Part shown: positions 1-8,126 of the stretch, piece after piece | Numbering within the stretch: position 1 is the stretch's first letter | Layout of the letters: each line of letters begins with the position of its first letter | Assembly (NCBI GenBank): GCA_036521995.1 | Contig: DATDGR010000161.1 | Coordinates: 1-21,094, forward strand | Length of the DNA: 21,094 bases | Direction of reading: 5' to 3' | Source: Gp13-AA77 sp036521995 | Lineage (GTDB): Bacteria; Acidobacteriota; Terriglobia; UBA7540 | The notes under the pieces: generated by a model | The model's database searches: none | What the model saw: the letters and a program-made list of their open reading frames with translations, nothing else | What the model was told of the DNA's origin: nothing | Made by a program: the position numbers and the translations under genes

Positions 1-417
1 AACACCATCGGTGAGCTCGCGGGTGTTTTCGAGCTGGCGGACGTCGCTTTCGTGGGCGGCTCGCTGGTGTCAACCGGCGGCCATAATCTGCTCGAACCGG
101 CCTTCTGGGCCAAGCCGGTGCTCTTCGGACCGCACATGGAGAATTTTTGCGACATCGCCGAGCTCTTTCTGGGCGAGCGGGCGGCCTTCCGGGTGGAGAA
201 TGCAGACGGGCTGGCAGCTCGGACCCTCGTTCTTTTCGGAGACGCGCACTTGCGGAGCACGATGGGACAACGAGCCAAGAGCCTGTTGGACCAAGGATCA
301 GGCGCAACCGCGCGGATTCTGGAAGGTCTCGGTGAGTGGTTTGAGGAAGAGCCCGCCGCGGGAACGAAGTCAGGCACCACCTTTGAGACCGCTTGGTTGG
401 GAGGCCGCTCCAGGTGA
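1..417 (+). CDS. waaA: 3-deoxy-D-manno-octulosonic acid (Kdo) transferase, 3' end only
   Basis: The frame is open from base 1, so the gene starts upstream of the window; the last 138 residues are present. The fragment contains FVGGS, then a GGHNLLEP motif and a GPHMENF segment, which are the typical C-terminal nucleotide-sugar-binding features of WaaA/KdtA in the GT-B fold. The enzyme transfers Kdo from CMP-Kdo to the lipid A precursor at the cytoplasmic face of the inner membrane. The TGA stop (415-417) overlaps the GTG start of lpxK, so the two genes are probably translationally coupled. The last 25 or so residues (rich in Gly, Glu and Ala) look unconserved. Whether the enzyme is mono- or bifunctional cannot be judged from this fragment. 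Confidence 0.9.
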   Translation, partial: NTIGELAGVFELADVAFVGGSLVSTGGHNLLEPAFWAKPVLFGPHMENFCDIAELFLGERAAFRVENADGLAARTLVLFGDAHLRSTMGQRAKSLLDQGSGATARILEGLGEWFEEEPAAGTKSGTTFETAWLGGRSR

Positions 418-1538
418 GCTCGGTGCTGCCTCCATACGGTGCGGCACCCCGGACGCTCTTCGGGCCATTTTTTGCGCCGATCTACGGGGCGCTCCTCGGG
501 CGTCTCTACGGAATGGGTGCACGAGTGCGTGTGGCTGCCTACCGCCAAGGGTGGCTCCGGCAGCGGCGCCTCGGACACCCAGTGATCTCGGTGGGTAATC
601 TTACCGCTGGCGGAACCGGCAAAACGCCTCTGGTGAGGTGGATCGCGGGGCGGCTGCTGGGGCGCGGCCTGCGTCCGGCCATTCTCATCCGAGGCTACCG
701 CCGCAGGCGCGGACCGGACGCCATCGTGATTCCACCGAAGCTTGACCGGGCGCCAGAGCCGCGCGAGGTAGGCGACGAGGCGGCTTGGCTGGCGCGGGCT
801 TTTCCGGAAGTTCCCATCGGGGTCAGCGCGGATCGCTTTCAGACAGGACGGCTGATCGAAGAGAATTACGCAGTGGACGTCTTCGTGCTCGACGACGGCT
901 TTCAGCACCTGCCGCTGGCGCGTGACCTTGATGTGGTGGCGCTCGATGCCACGCGCGGAATCTCGGATCGCGACATACTGCCGGCAGGCTTGCAACGGGA
1001 GCCCTGCTCCGCGCTGGCCCGGGCCGGACTCGTGGTGCTCACCAGGGCTGAACTGGCGGACCCCGCCCGGCTCGAGAACAGCGTGCGGCGGATTAATTCA
1101 GGCGTGCAGACGGTGCGTGCCCGAACCCGGCTCGATCACTTACTCGAGCTCACCGGCCCCAAGACGCTGCCTCCCGAGTCATTCATCGGCCAGCCCGTCC
1201 ACGCCTTCTGTGGCATCGGGAATCCGGATGCCTTCTTTCGCGATCTACGTCTGTGGGGATTTGACGTGGTGCGCGAGAGCGTCTTCCCCGATCACCATGT
1301 CTACCGCGATCTCAGCTTCGCGCGCGCCACGCGAGCCGCGGGCGCGAACTCGGTGGCGGTGCTCGTGACCACCGAGAAGGACGCCATGAATTTGGCGGGC
1401 ATGAATCTGGGCGAGGCCGGAGTGCCTGTGGTGGCGTGTGCCGTCCGCCTGGATTTGGGCGATGACGAGCCGGTTCTTGATGAGCTCCTTTTTGCAACGG
1501 CGTCGGGCCCGGGCTCAAGAGCGGAGAGTCCCGTTTGA
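414..1538 (+). CDS. lpxK: Tetraacyldisaccharide 4'-kinase (lipid A 4'-kinase)
   Basis: The 374-aa product is of normal length for LpxK, the membrane-associated kinase that phosphorylates the 4' position of the lipid A disaccharide. Visible motifs are the Walker A loop GGTGKTPL (about residues 66-73), the IRGYRRR segment after it, the DDGFQH motif near residue 160 and a TEKDAMNL motif near the C-terminus, all characteristic of the family. I chose the GTG at 414 because it overlaps the waaA stop as GTGA and has GGGAGG at 399-404, 9 nt upstream. A TTG at 393 is an alternative in-frame start. The 3' end overlaps the next gene as TTGA. It is the middle gene of a lipid A/core operon. Confidence 0.93.
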   Translation: MSSVLPPYGAAPRTLFGPFFAPIYGALLGRLYGMGARVRVAAYRQGWLRQRRLGHPVISVGNLTAGGTGKTPLVRWIAGRLLGRGLRPAILIRGYRRRRGPDAIVIPPKLDRAPEPREVGDEAAWLARAFPEVPIGVSADRFQTGRLIEENYAVDVFVLDDGFQHLPLARDLDVVALDATRGISDRDILPAGLQREPCSALARAGLVVLTRAELADPARLENSVRRINSGVQTVRARTRLDHLLELTGPKTLPPESFIGQPVHAFCGIGNPDAFFRDLRLWGFDVVRESVFPDHHVYRDLSFARATRAAGANSVAVLVTTEKDAMNLAGMNLGEAGVPVVACAVRLDLGDDEPVLDELLFATASGPGSRAESPV

Positions 1539-2629
1539 TCGCGCGCGGAGTGAGACTAGGCAGGCCGATCAAGATCATGGTGCGAGCCACCAACTGGGTG
1601 GGCGACGCCGTTATCTCACTGCCTGCACTCGAGGCCTTGCGAACACGTTTTCCGGATACGGAGATCGTGGTGGTAGCGAAGCCCTGGGTAGCGGAACTTT
1701 ACACGAATCATCCCGCCCTGTTTCGGCTGATGGTCTATGATCCCGAGGGTGAGCATCGTGGCAGGCGAGGGTTTGCGCGGTTTGTCGAGGGCCTGCGGCG
1801 GGAGAACTTCGAGGCCGCGGTCCTTTTCCAACACGCCTTTCACGCCGCCTGGATGGCGTGGCGCGCAAGCATTCCCGTACGCATCGGCTATCGCACCGAC
1901 GGCCGCGGCCTGCTGCTAACAGAAGCGGTCCGGGTGCCTCCGCGGGGATACCTGGGCCATCAGTCCTCGGAGTACCTCGAGCTCCTTTTTCGGTCCGGAA
2001 TCCTGGAGCACCGGCCGGGCGCAGTGTGTGAGGTGCGTCTTCCGGTGACGAAGGGTGAGCGCCGGTCGGCGGTGGAGGCGCTCAAAGCGCTGGGACTAGG
2101 GGGTCCGCGGTGTTTTGTGGGCCTCAACCCCGGAGCTTCGTTTGGACCAGCCAAGCGTTGGCCGGTGGACCGTTTCGCCGCCCTCGGAGACCGCTTAGTG
2201 GGTGCGCTCGGAGCGGACGTGCTGGTGTTCGGGTCGAAGGCCGAGCGCCCGCTGGCAGAGGCGGTAGGACGCGCCATGCAGCACACACCCTTGGTCTTGG
2301 CCGGCACCACGACGCTCCGTCAGTGGATGGCTCTCACCGAACAGTGCAGGTTGGTGGTGGCCAACGACTCAGGCCCTATGCATGTGGCGGCTGCGGTGGG
2401 TGTCCCCGTGGTGGCCATCTTCGGGTCCACCGACGAACATGCCACGCGACCGCTGAGCCGCTGGGCGCGCGTGATCAAGCAGCCGGTGCCTTGCAGCCCT
2501 TGCGGACTTCGGCAGTGCCCCATCGACTTTCGCTGCATGCTGGGAGTCACGGTGGATGAGGTCCATCGCACCTCTCTCGAGCTTGTGGCCGCGCGCGAAT
2601 CCGCCCGAGAGCGACCGGCACGGCTATAG
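1535..2629 (+). CDS. waaF: LPS heptosyltransferase II-type glycosyltransferase
   Basis: The product (about 364 aa) is a GT9-family heptosyltransferase adding heptose to the inner core of lipopolysaccharide. Evidence is the N-terminal RATNWVGDAV segment that begins the first Rossmann fold, FGPAKRWP near the middle (a WaaF signature), NDSGPMHVAAA with the conserved Asp and His of the donor site, and a CSPCGLRQCP cysteine cluster near the C-terminus that is typical of the WaaF branch. The start is uncertain: TTG 1535 (TTGA overlap with lpxK, GGAGAG at 1523-1528), GTG 1550 or ATG 1577. The ATG would remove part of the first beta strand, so one of the first two is preferred. The substrate heptose is inferred from family membership. 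Confidence 0.88.
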   Translation: MIARGVRLGRPIKIMVRATNWVGDAVISLPALEALRTRFPDTEIVVVAKPWVAELYTNHPALFRLMVYDPEGEHRGRRGFARFVEGLRRENFEAAVLFQHAFHAAWMAWRASIPVRIGYRTDGRGLLLTEAVRVPPRGYLGHQSSEYLELLFRSGILEHRPGAVCEVRLPVTKGERRSAVEALKALGLGGPRCFVGLNPGASFGPAKRWPVDRFAALGDRLVGALGADVLVFGSKAERPLAEAVGRAMQHTPLVLAGTTTLRQWMALTEQCRLVVANDSGPMHVAAAVGVPVVAIFGSTDEHATRPLSRWARVIKQPVPCSPCGLRQCPIDFRCMLGVTVDEVHRTSLELVAARESARERPARL

Positions 2630-2818
2630 CTGAAGCTTGAGTGGTTCATCATCGGGCCAGCCGACGAGCCCACCCCGCGATCGAAACGCCCTTTTACAGG
2701 ATCGAACGGACCAGGGATTGGCTTCGGCTGGTCGCCTGCCAGAATTTCGGATTTCCGTATCTTCTTAATGACGCTGCTTCTCCGTGCTGTAACAATCGCC
2801 GTGCTAGATTCTGAACAG
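2630..2818. other. Intergenic region with an 8-bp inverted repeat
   Basis: This gap separates the LPS genes from the porin gene. It carries perfect 8-bp arms CCAGCCGA (2657-2664) and TCGGCTGG (2724-2731) separated by 59 bp. Inside that span, two near-copies of GATCGAAACG occur close together. No T-tract follows the second arm, so it is not a convincing terminator. I see no clear -35/-10 pair. The region could hold the porin promoter and the end of the waaF transcript. Confidence 0.35.
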
Positions 2819-4330
2819 ATGCCTTTCGCGTCCACATTTCGCCTGATACTGGGGCCGCAAACCCGCAGGACAGACCCTATCTCCCTGCGGACTATCTTCC
2901 TGCGGACTGGCCGGCTCTGGCTCCTGAGCCTGGTGGCGGCGCTGTGGCTGGGCGGAACAGCCAGCCCAACAGCCATGGCCCAAGATGCGTCCGCCACGGC
3001 TCAGGATGGGTCCCCAGGTCCGGCCAGCACCGACTCCAGCGATCAGGATGATCCTATGGCAACGATGTTCAGGCACTCTTCGACCAGCCGCTGGTGGGTC
3101 TCCGGCCAGATGAACCTCATCGGACAGGGACACGAAGCGTTTCCGGCGGAGTATAGCGGGCCGAACAGCCTGAAGGACACCCCGGAGTTCGCCGTCTCTG
3201 ACGTACTGACGCTTTACGCCGGCTACGAGGTCACTCCGAAGCTGCAAGTGCTGGTGGACATCGAACAGACGGGCGGGCACGGAATCAGTGACGCCTTGGG
3301 AATCGCCGGGTTCCCCAATTTGGACGTGGTGCGGAATCCCGATCTTAGCAAGGTGCCCTACCTCGCGCGGGCCCTCGTCCGCTACACCATTCCTCTGGGC
3401 GGTGGTGAGACCAACGTCAGCCGCGGCTGGCTGAACCTTGCCACCACCCTCCCGGCCCGGCGCCTCGAGATCATCGCGGGCAAGTTCAGTCTGGCCGACT
3501 TCTTCGACCTGAACGAGGTGGGCACGGACAGCCACTTGCAGTTCATGAACTGGACCACGGATCAGAATGGGGCCTGGGACTACGCCGCCAACACGCGGGG
3601 CTACACCGACGGTGTGGTGGTGCAGTACTTCGCGCCCGGCTGGTCGGTGCGATTCGGAGAGGCGCTGATGCCCAAAGTGGCGAATGGCATCTATCTGGAC
3701 GCCGATATCGCCCGCGCCCGCGCCGACAACCTCGAGTTCGAGTTCCACCCCGGTCTCTTCCATCGCAACCCGACGGCCATCAGGCTGCTCTCCTACGTTA
3801 ATCATGCCAACATGGGCAAGTACCGGGAGGCAATCCAGGACTACCAGGACGGGCTCGATCCCACTCCGGAGATTGTGGCCACCCGGCAGCAAGGCCGCGT
3901 GAAGTACGGTTTTGGGGTGAACCTCCAGCAGGACCTGCCGTACGGCCTTCAGGCTTACGGCCGCTGGGGCTGGAACGACGGCCGTAACGAATCCTTCGCC
4001 TACACCGAAGTGGACCGCACCGGCTCGCTCGGAATGGATTGGAGGGGCTGGGCCTGGCGGCGCAAGCTCGACAAGATAGGCGCCGCTTACGTTGTGAACG
4101 GCATCTCGGGCGATCACCGCGAGTATCTGGCCTTGGGTGGTCTCGGATTCCTGCTGGGTGACGGCGCCCTGAACTACGGCACCGAACGGATCTTTGAAAG
4201 CTACTACACGGCCCACTTGTGGCGCGGATTCTTCGGCGCCATCGACCTTCAGCACATCACCAACCCCGGCTACAATCGGGCCCGCGGTCCCGTGCTGGTA
4301 CCGTCCGTCCGCCTGCATGTCGAATTCTAA
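2819..4330 (+). CDS. OprB-like carbohydrate-selective outer-membrane porin
   Basis: The product of about 503 aa has a long basic N-region, a hydrophobic core (LWLLSLVAALWLGG) and a cleavage-like AMA-QD site, so it should be Sec-exported. The mature part is rich in alternating aromatic and polar beta strands and ends in HVEF, the C-terminal Phe expected for a barrel inserted by the BAM machinery. Segments such as FSLADFFDLNEVGTDSH, FMNWT and WDYAANTRGYT match the OprB/carbohydrate-porin family, which forms substrate-selective channels. The ATG at 2819 is chosen over one at 2768 because it gives a shorter leader; neither has a strong Shine-Dalgarno. It stands alone on this strand, and its stop lies 4 bp from the convergent purU stop. 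The actual substrate is unknown. Confidence 0.8.
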   Translation: MPFASTFRLILGPQTRRTDPISLRTIFLRTGRLWLLSLVAALWLGGTASPTAMAQDASATAQDGSPGPASTDSSDQDDPMATMFRHSSTSRWWVSGQMNLIGQGHEAFPAEYSGPNSLKDTPEFAVSDVLTLYAGYEVTPKLQVLVDIEQTGGHGISDALGIAGFPNLDVVRNPDLSKVPYLARALVRYTIPLGGGETNVSRGWLNLATTLPARRLEIIAGKFSLADFFDLNEVGTDSHLQFMNWTTDQNGAWDYAANTRGYTDGVVVQYFAPGWSVRFGEALMPKVANGIYLDADIARARADNLEFEFHPGLFHRNPTAIRLLSYVNHANMGKYREAIQDYQDGLDPTPEIVATRQQGRVKYGFGVNLQQDLPYGLQAYGRWGWNDGRNESFAYTEVDRTGSLGMDWRGWAWRRKLDKIGAAYVVNGISGDHREYLALGGLGFLLGDGALNYGTERIFESYYTAHLWRGFFGAIDLQHITNPGYNRARGPVLVPSVRLHVEF

Positions 4331-4334
4331 AATT

Positions 4335-5234
4335 TCAGTCGAAAACGGCCGTCTTATTTCCGTAGACGAGCACGCGATGCTCGAGGTGAAGCCGCACGGC
4401 GCGCGCCAGGACCATCTTTTCCACGTCGCGGCCCTTCCGGATCAGGTCGCCGACCGAATCCCGGTGACTGATGCGAACCACATCCTGCGCGATAATGGGA
4501 CCATCGTCGAGATCGGAGGTCACGTAATGGGCGGTGGCTCCCACCAGCTTCACGCCGCGCTCGTAGGCGCGATGGTAGGGCCGGGGACCGATAAAGGCCG
4601 GCAGAAACGAATGATGGATATTCAAGATACGCTCGGGAAACTCCCGAACGAAAGCGTCGGACAGGATCTGCATATACCGCGCCAGGACCACCAATTGGAT
4701 CTTACGTTCAGCGAGTGCGCTCAGGATCTGCGCCTCCTGAGCGGGCTTGGTCTCGGAGGTAACCGGAAGAACGAGGTATTCAGCCTCGAAGTATCGCGCG
4801 ACGCTGGCGTGATCCGGGTGATTGCTGATGACGAGTGAAAAGTCCACGTTCAGCTCGCCCGCTCGACGCCGCAGCAGCAAGTCACAGAGACAGTGATCCT
4901 GTTTGGAAACCAAAATCGCAGACCGGGGAACGTCGTCCGTGAACTGCAGCCTCCACCTCAGGTTGAGCTCGCGCGCCAGCCCCTCGAAGCGGCTCGCGAT
5001 CTCGTTCCTCCCGAGGTCGAAGCCCTCCAGATCCCACTCGATCCTCATCAGAAAGAGGCCGGCTTCAGCGTCGACATGATGATCCGCGTGCAGGATGTTT
5101 CCGCCGTGGCTGAAGATGAAGTCGGAGATGCGCGCCACCAGGCCCTTACGATCGGGAGAAGAAATGAGCAGGACTGCCGTCGACCGGCCGCGAGCAAGGG
5201 CATCGACATCCCGGTTCGAGCCGAATGCAGCCAT
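4335..5234 (-). CDS. purU: Formyltetrahydrofolate deformylase
   Basis: The 299-aa product hydrolyses 10-formyl-tetrahydrofolate to tetrahydrofolate and formate, balancing one-carbon pools and feeding formate to purine synthesis. An ACT-like regulatory domain covers about residues 18-95 (SSPDRKGLVARISDF is its first strand and helix). A formyltransferase-type hydrolase domain follows. Catalytic Asn205 and His207 lie in NIHHSFLPAF, and the catalytic Asp (about residue 243) in DLDDGPIIAQ. Length and order match PurU. It is the last gene of a mntH-usp-purU operon, starting 3 bp after the usp stop, with AGGGGA upstream. A simple GART (PurN) is excluded by the N-terminal ACT domain. Confidence 0.94.
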   Translation of the reverse strand: MAAFGSNRDVDALARGRSTAVLLISSPDRKGLVARISDFIFSHGGNILHADHHVDAEAGLFLMRIEWDLEGFDLGRNEIASRFEGLARELNLRWRLQFTDDVPRSAILVSKQDHCLCDLLLRRRAGELNVDFSLVISNHPDHASVARYFEAEYLVLPVTSETKPAQEAQILSALAERKIQLVVLARYMQILSDAFVREFPERILNIHHSFLPAFIGPRPYHRAYERGVKLVGATAHYVTSDLDDGPIIAQDVVRISHRDSVGDLIRKGRDVEKMVLARAVRLHLEHRVLVYGNKTAVFD

Positions 5235-5237
5235 GCT

Positions 5238-5660
5238 CTACCGTCCCCTGACGAGGAAAATGGGCACTTCGGACTCATGCCGCACGCGGGTGATGGTCGT
5301 GCCGTAGATCAAGTCCTGGAGCAGCCGGTGGCCGTGGGTGGTCATGGCAATGAGGTCGCAGCCTTCTTCGCGTGCAGACTTCAGAATTTCGTCCGCAGGC
5401 TTCCCGGTGGAGTGACGCGCGGTCACGTGGAAGCCTTCGGCTCGAAGCCCGGCCTGGGTCTCGTCGAGATACCGTCGGTCGTCCTCAATTTCGGGGGAGT
5501 CGGAGAGATTCAGGTCCCGCTGCCACTGCGCAGCCCATCCCGTGGAGACGTGGAGCAGCAGCAGTTCGGCCCCGGTCAAGCGCGCCAGCTCCTTCACCTT
5601 CGGCAGCAAGGCAGCGTCAGCCTTGCTGTGGTCGAGAGCTACCAGAATCTTTTTGAACAT
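5238..5660 (-). CDS. UspA-type universal stress protein
   Basis: This is a 140-aa single-domain Usp protein. The first strand ends in ILVALDHS, with Asp10 at the adenine-side position. The C-terminal nucleotide loop reads TTHGHRLLQDLIYGTT, keeping the second glycine (110) and the Gly-Thr pair (120-121) of the G-2X-G-9X-G(S/T) ATP-binding signature but with Thr at the first glycine position, a common variant. ATP binding is therefore likely. It sits 33 bp downstream of mntH and 3 bp upstream of purU on the same strand, so the three are probably co-transcribed. The Shine-Dalgarno is weak. Usp proteins usually modulate stress survival; no specific partner can be inferred. Confidence 0.9.
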   Translation of the reverse strand: MFKKILVALDHSKADAALLPKVKELARLTGAELLLLHVSTGWAAQWQRDLNLSDSPEIEDDRRYLDETQAGLRAEGFHVTARHSTGKPADEILKSAREEGCDLIAMTTHGHRLLQDLIYGTTITRVRHESEVPIFLVRGR

Positions 5661-5693
5661 GGGTTGTCAGTTTGGTATTCCGCTCTCTGCGCC

Positions 5694-7061
5694 TCAAAGC
5701 ATCAGCACCAGCAAGTACGCGTTCAGGGCTGCGATCACCCACGCTACTCCCCACGACAGCGTCCGGAGCCAGCCCCGGTTGGCGAACGGGCCCATCTTTC
5801 GCCTGTCACTGGTGAACTTCACCAGTGGGAACACCGCAAAGGAAAGCTGCAGGCTCAGGACCACCTGGCTCAGGATCAGCAGCCTGGCGGTGCCTCGCTC
5901 GCCATACAGGGCCACCGTGATGATGGCCGGTATGATGGCCAGCAGCCGTGTGACGAGCCGGCGCAGCCAGGGCGCGAGACGAAGATTGAGGAATCCCTCC
6001 ATTACCACCTGACCGGCGAGCGTGCCGGTGAGCGTGGAATTCTGGCCGGAGCAAAGCAGGGCCACGGCAAAGAGGAAGCTGGCCAGGGGCGCTCCGAGCA
6101 GGGGCGCCAAAGTGTGATAGGCGTCCTGGATCTCAGCCATCTGGAAGAGTCCATGACGATAAAACGTGCCCGCCGCCATGATCAAGATCGCCGCGTTGAT
6201 CAGGAAGGCGAAATTCAAGGCCAGGAACAGGTCGATGAAGTTGAAGCGGATCGCCGTGCGCAGGCCCTGGGGAGTGCGCTCGATGGCGCGTGTCTGCACC
6301 AGCGAGGAATGAAGGTAGAGATTGTGAGGCATAACTGTGGCGCCGAGCATGCTCACCCCAATGTAGAGCATGTCGCGATGGGTCAGCATGTCGGTGGTAG
6401 GCACGAAGCCGTGGAGGATGCCCAGGACGCTCGGCCGCACCATCAGGATCTCCAGCAGATAGCAAACTCCGATGGTCCCGATCAGCGTCACTATCACCAC
6501 TTCCAGCAAGCGAAATCCACGGTGCTGAAGATAGAGGATGACCAGCACGTCGAGCGCCGTCAGACACACGCCGATCAGCAGCGGAATGTGGAACAGAAGG
6601 TTGAGGGCGATAGCGGAGCCGATCACTTCGGCCAGGTCGCAGGCGGCGATGGCGATTTCGGCGAAGATCCACAATGCCAGGCTCGTCCGGCGGGAATAAC
6701 TCTCCCGGCAAGTTTGGGCCAGGTCGCGACCCGTCACGATGCCCAGCCGGGACGCGAGCGACTGCAACAGGATTGCCATCAGGTTCGACGCCAACAGCAC
6801 GAAGATGAGGCGGTACTCAAACTCGGAACCGCCGGCGATGTCCGTGGCCCAATTGCCAGGATCCATGTAACCGACGGCAATGAGAAAGCCTGGACCCGAG
6901 AAGGCCACCAACTTTCGCCAGAATCCGGCGCCCGCCGGGACCGCCACCGTCCGGTGAACTTCCGGCAGGGAAGCTGGAAGTGAGGCCGGCAGGGAGGAAG
7001 GACCGGAAGTCGCGTCGTAACCAGGGAAAGGATCGTGCTCCATCAGATAGAACGATGGCAT
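5694..7061 (-). CDS. mntH: Nramp-family divalent metal (Mn2+/Fe2+) transporter
   Basis: The 455-aa polytopic membrane protein has about eleven hydrophobic segments. DPGN at residues 67-70 in the first transmembrane helix and MPHN at 244-247 in the sixth are the metal-coordinating motifs of Nramp/MntH, which imports Mn2+ or Fe2+ with protons. The N-terminus carries a cytosolic extension of about 45 residues with a short Ser-Leu-Pro-Ala repeat that standard MntH lacks. Start choice is ATG 7061 (weak AGG upstream) or ATG 7043. It is the first gene of the mntH-usp-purU operon. No MntR or Fur box could be assigned with confidence in the upstream spacer. Confidence 0.92.
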   Translation of the reverse strand: MPSFYLMEHDPFPGYDATSGPSSLPASLPASLPEVHRTVAVPAGAGFWRKLVAFSGPGFLIAVGYMDPGNWATDIAGGSEFEYRLIFVLLASNLMAILLQSLASRLGIVTGRDLAQTCRESYSRRTSLALWIFAEIAIAACDLAEVIGSAIALNLLFHIPLLIGVCLTALDVLVILYLQHRGFRLLEVVIVTLIGTIGVCYLLEILMVRPSVLGILHGFVPTTDMLTHRDMLYIGVSMLGATVMPHNLYLHSSLVQTRAIERTPQGLRTAIRFNFIDLFLALNFAFLINAAILIMAAGTFYRHGLFQMAEIQDAYHTLAPLLGAPLASFLFAVALLCSGQNSTLTGTLAGQVVMEGFLNLRLAPWLRRLVTRLLAIIPAIITVALYGERGTARLLILSQVVLSLQLSFAVFPLVKFTSDRRKMGPFANRGWLRTLSWGVAWVIAALNAYLLVLML

Positions 7062-7426
7062 AACCTGAGATTAGGCACAAGAACGGCACAAAGGTCGAGG
7101 TCGGCCTTGGCTTTGGCACTTTTCTTCCGGGAAGGATGACTTTTCTTTTCCTCCTGCGTCTAAACGGACGGAACCATCCGGCTGCTGGTTGCGTAAGTGA
7201 AAGCGGGGCGATGTAAAGCGTCTCCGCTATGAACCGCAATGCTGGCGGCGGTCGGCTTCTTGAGCCAGCCAGCCCCGGGGTACGGGCCTTGCAGCCCGAG
7301 ATCCCGTCAAGGCGTTTGGTTACGAGTAACAGGAAATTCGACGTGACGAGACCGTGACCACACCGTGCTACGGGTGGCGTCCCGGTCAGATTTCGGTCGG
7401 ACTTGTTTCGAGCGGATCCATTTGCC
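7062..7426. promoter_or_regulatory. Divergent intergenic spacer between mntH and a hypothetical gene
   Basis: This 365-bp gap should contain the promoters of both divergent units. Visible structures are a 12-bp palindrome GTTACGAGTAAC (7319-7330), a 6-bp stem with tetraloop GAAC at 7165-7180 (best paired when read on the - strand as CGGATG/CGTCCG with one G-U pair), and CTTCCGGGAAG at 7124-7134. A strong GGAGG-type sequence on the - strand near 7147-7153 has no suitable start after it. I found no convincing -35/-10 pair and no match to the Mn2+ (yybP-ykoY) riboswitch core. Confidence 0.35.
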
Positions 7427-8023
7427 ATGACGAACGCCGCAGGCACTGAACCTGGCCCTGTTCAAGGGCGAAAGTCGATCGCCACGCCAGCGGAGGGGAT
7501 ATTTGCGAAGCTGAGGCCGGGCACGAAGCTTTACGTTCGTCCCGCCATTCCTCGCAGCGCCGAAGGGCAAGAATATCAGGTGCGGCATATCGAAGCGGAC
7601 CGCGCCGTGATCCAGAAGTTGCTGGGCGGCCAGGTCTTGAGCATTTCCTCAAGTGTCGTGGCCCGGCTTCACAACTCGGAGGATCACACTCCATCCACGG
7701 TGGTTCTTAGCGGCCGACTCCAATGGATTACAGCAACCCGGCGATGGATGTTCCTGCCCGAGGAACCAGCCGCCGACAGTCTGTTTGGCCTTGACAAGTT
7801 GGCGAGCCCGGATGACCCCCACGTAGTCGGCTTCGTGGATCGGCTCAGGCAGGCTGGTTACTCGCCCTGGTGGGTGCCCGAAGAAGTCATGCACGAGTTT
7901 CTGGCCCAAGGTGGTGAGGTCATCTACGACGAGGACGGCCGCTACTTGAGGACCCAGGATGAGCGGTCGTCATGGGTGCTTCTCGCCAAGCAGGGCGGCC
8001 CGGGCGGTGGACCCGCACTGTGA
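7427..8023 (+). CDS. Unrecognised 198-aa protein
   Basis: I do not recognise a family. The product has no signal peptide or transmembrane segment. Residues 25-115 look beta-rich with a charged centre (LRPGTKLYVRP, YQVRHIEADRAVI, RRWMFLPEEP). The C-terminal part is more helical and acidic (VGFVDRLRQAGYSPWWVPEEVMHEFL, then a strand with VIYDEDGRYL) and ends in a Gly-rich tail. Codon use and GC content match its neighbours, and the frame is uninterrupted, so it is probably real. ATG 7427 is preferred; an in-frame TTG at 7403 is the alternative, and the Shine-Dalgarno is weak for both. It precedes the two DUF4097 genes by about 100 bp on the same strand; co-transcription is possible but not shown. 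Confidence 0.6.
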   Translation: MTNAAGTEPGPVQGRKSIATPAEGIFAKLRPGTKLYVRPAIPRSAEGQEYQVRHIEADRAVIQKLLGGQVLSISSSVVARLHNSEDHTPSTVVLSGRLQWITATRRWMFLPEEPAADSLFGLDKLASPDDPHVVGFVDRLRQAGYSPWWVPEEVMHEFLAQGGEVIYDEDGRYLRTQDERSSWVLLAKQGGPGGGPAL

Positions 8024-8126
8024 GAACACACGGGGGCGCGCCAAACACCATTGCGCATGACTTTTTTTATTGGTCGCGCTTACTTAACGCTGCTAGGCGA
8101 GTCTCATCTGACATCAGGAGGGGAAC

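Noticed and set aside
2804..4318. 504-codon open frame on the - strand opposite the porin gene
   Set aside because: It is a mirror of the porin coding frame; composition is low-complexity (Val/Gly/Glu-rich) with no motif, signal or ribosome-binding site.
4342..4355. Palindrome AAAACGGCCGTCTT at the convergent porin/purU ends as a bidirectional terminator
   Set aside because: The stem is at most five weak pairs with a GGCC loop, and it lies inside the purU coding end; not convincing.
4893..6983. Very long open frame (696 codons) on the + strand opposite purU, usp and mntH
   Set aside because: It is antisense to three well-recognised genes, is rich in Gln/Arg/Glu/His as expected for the complement of a high-GC hydrophobic protein, and shows no domain.
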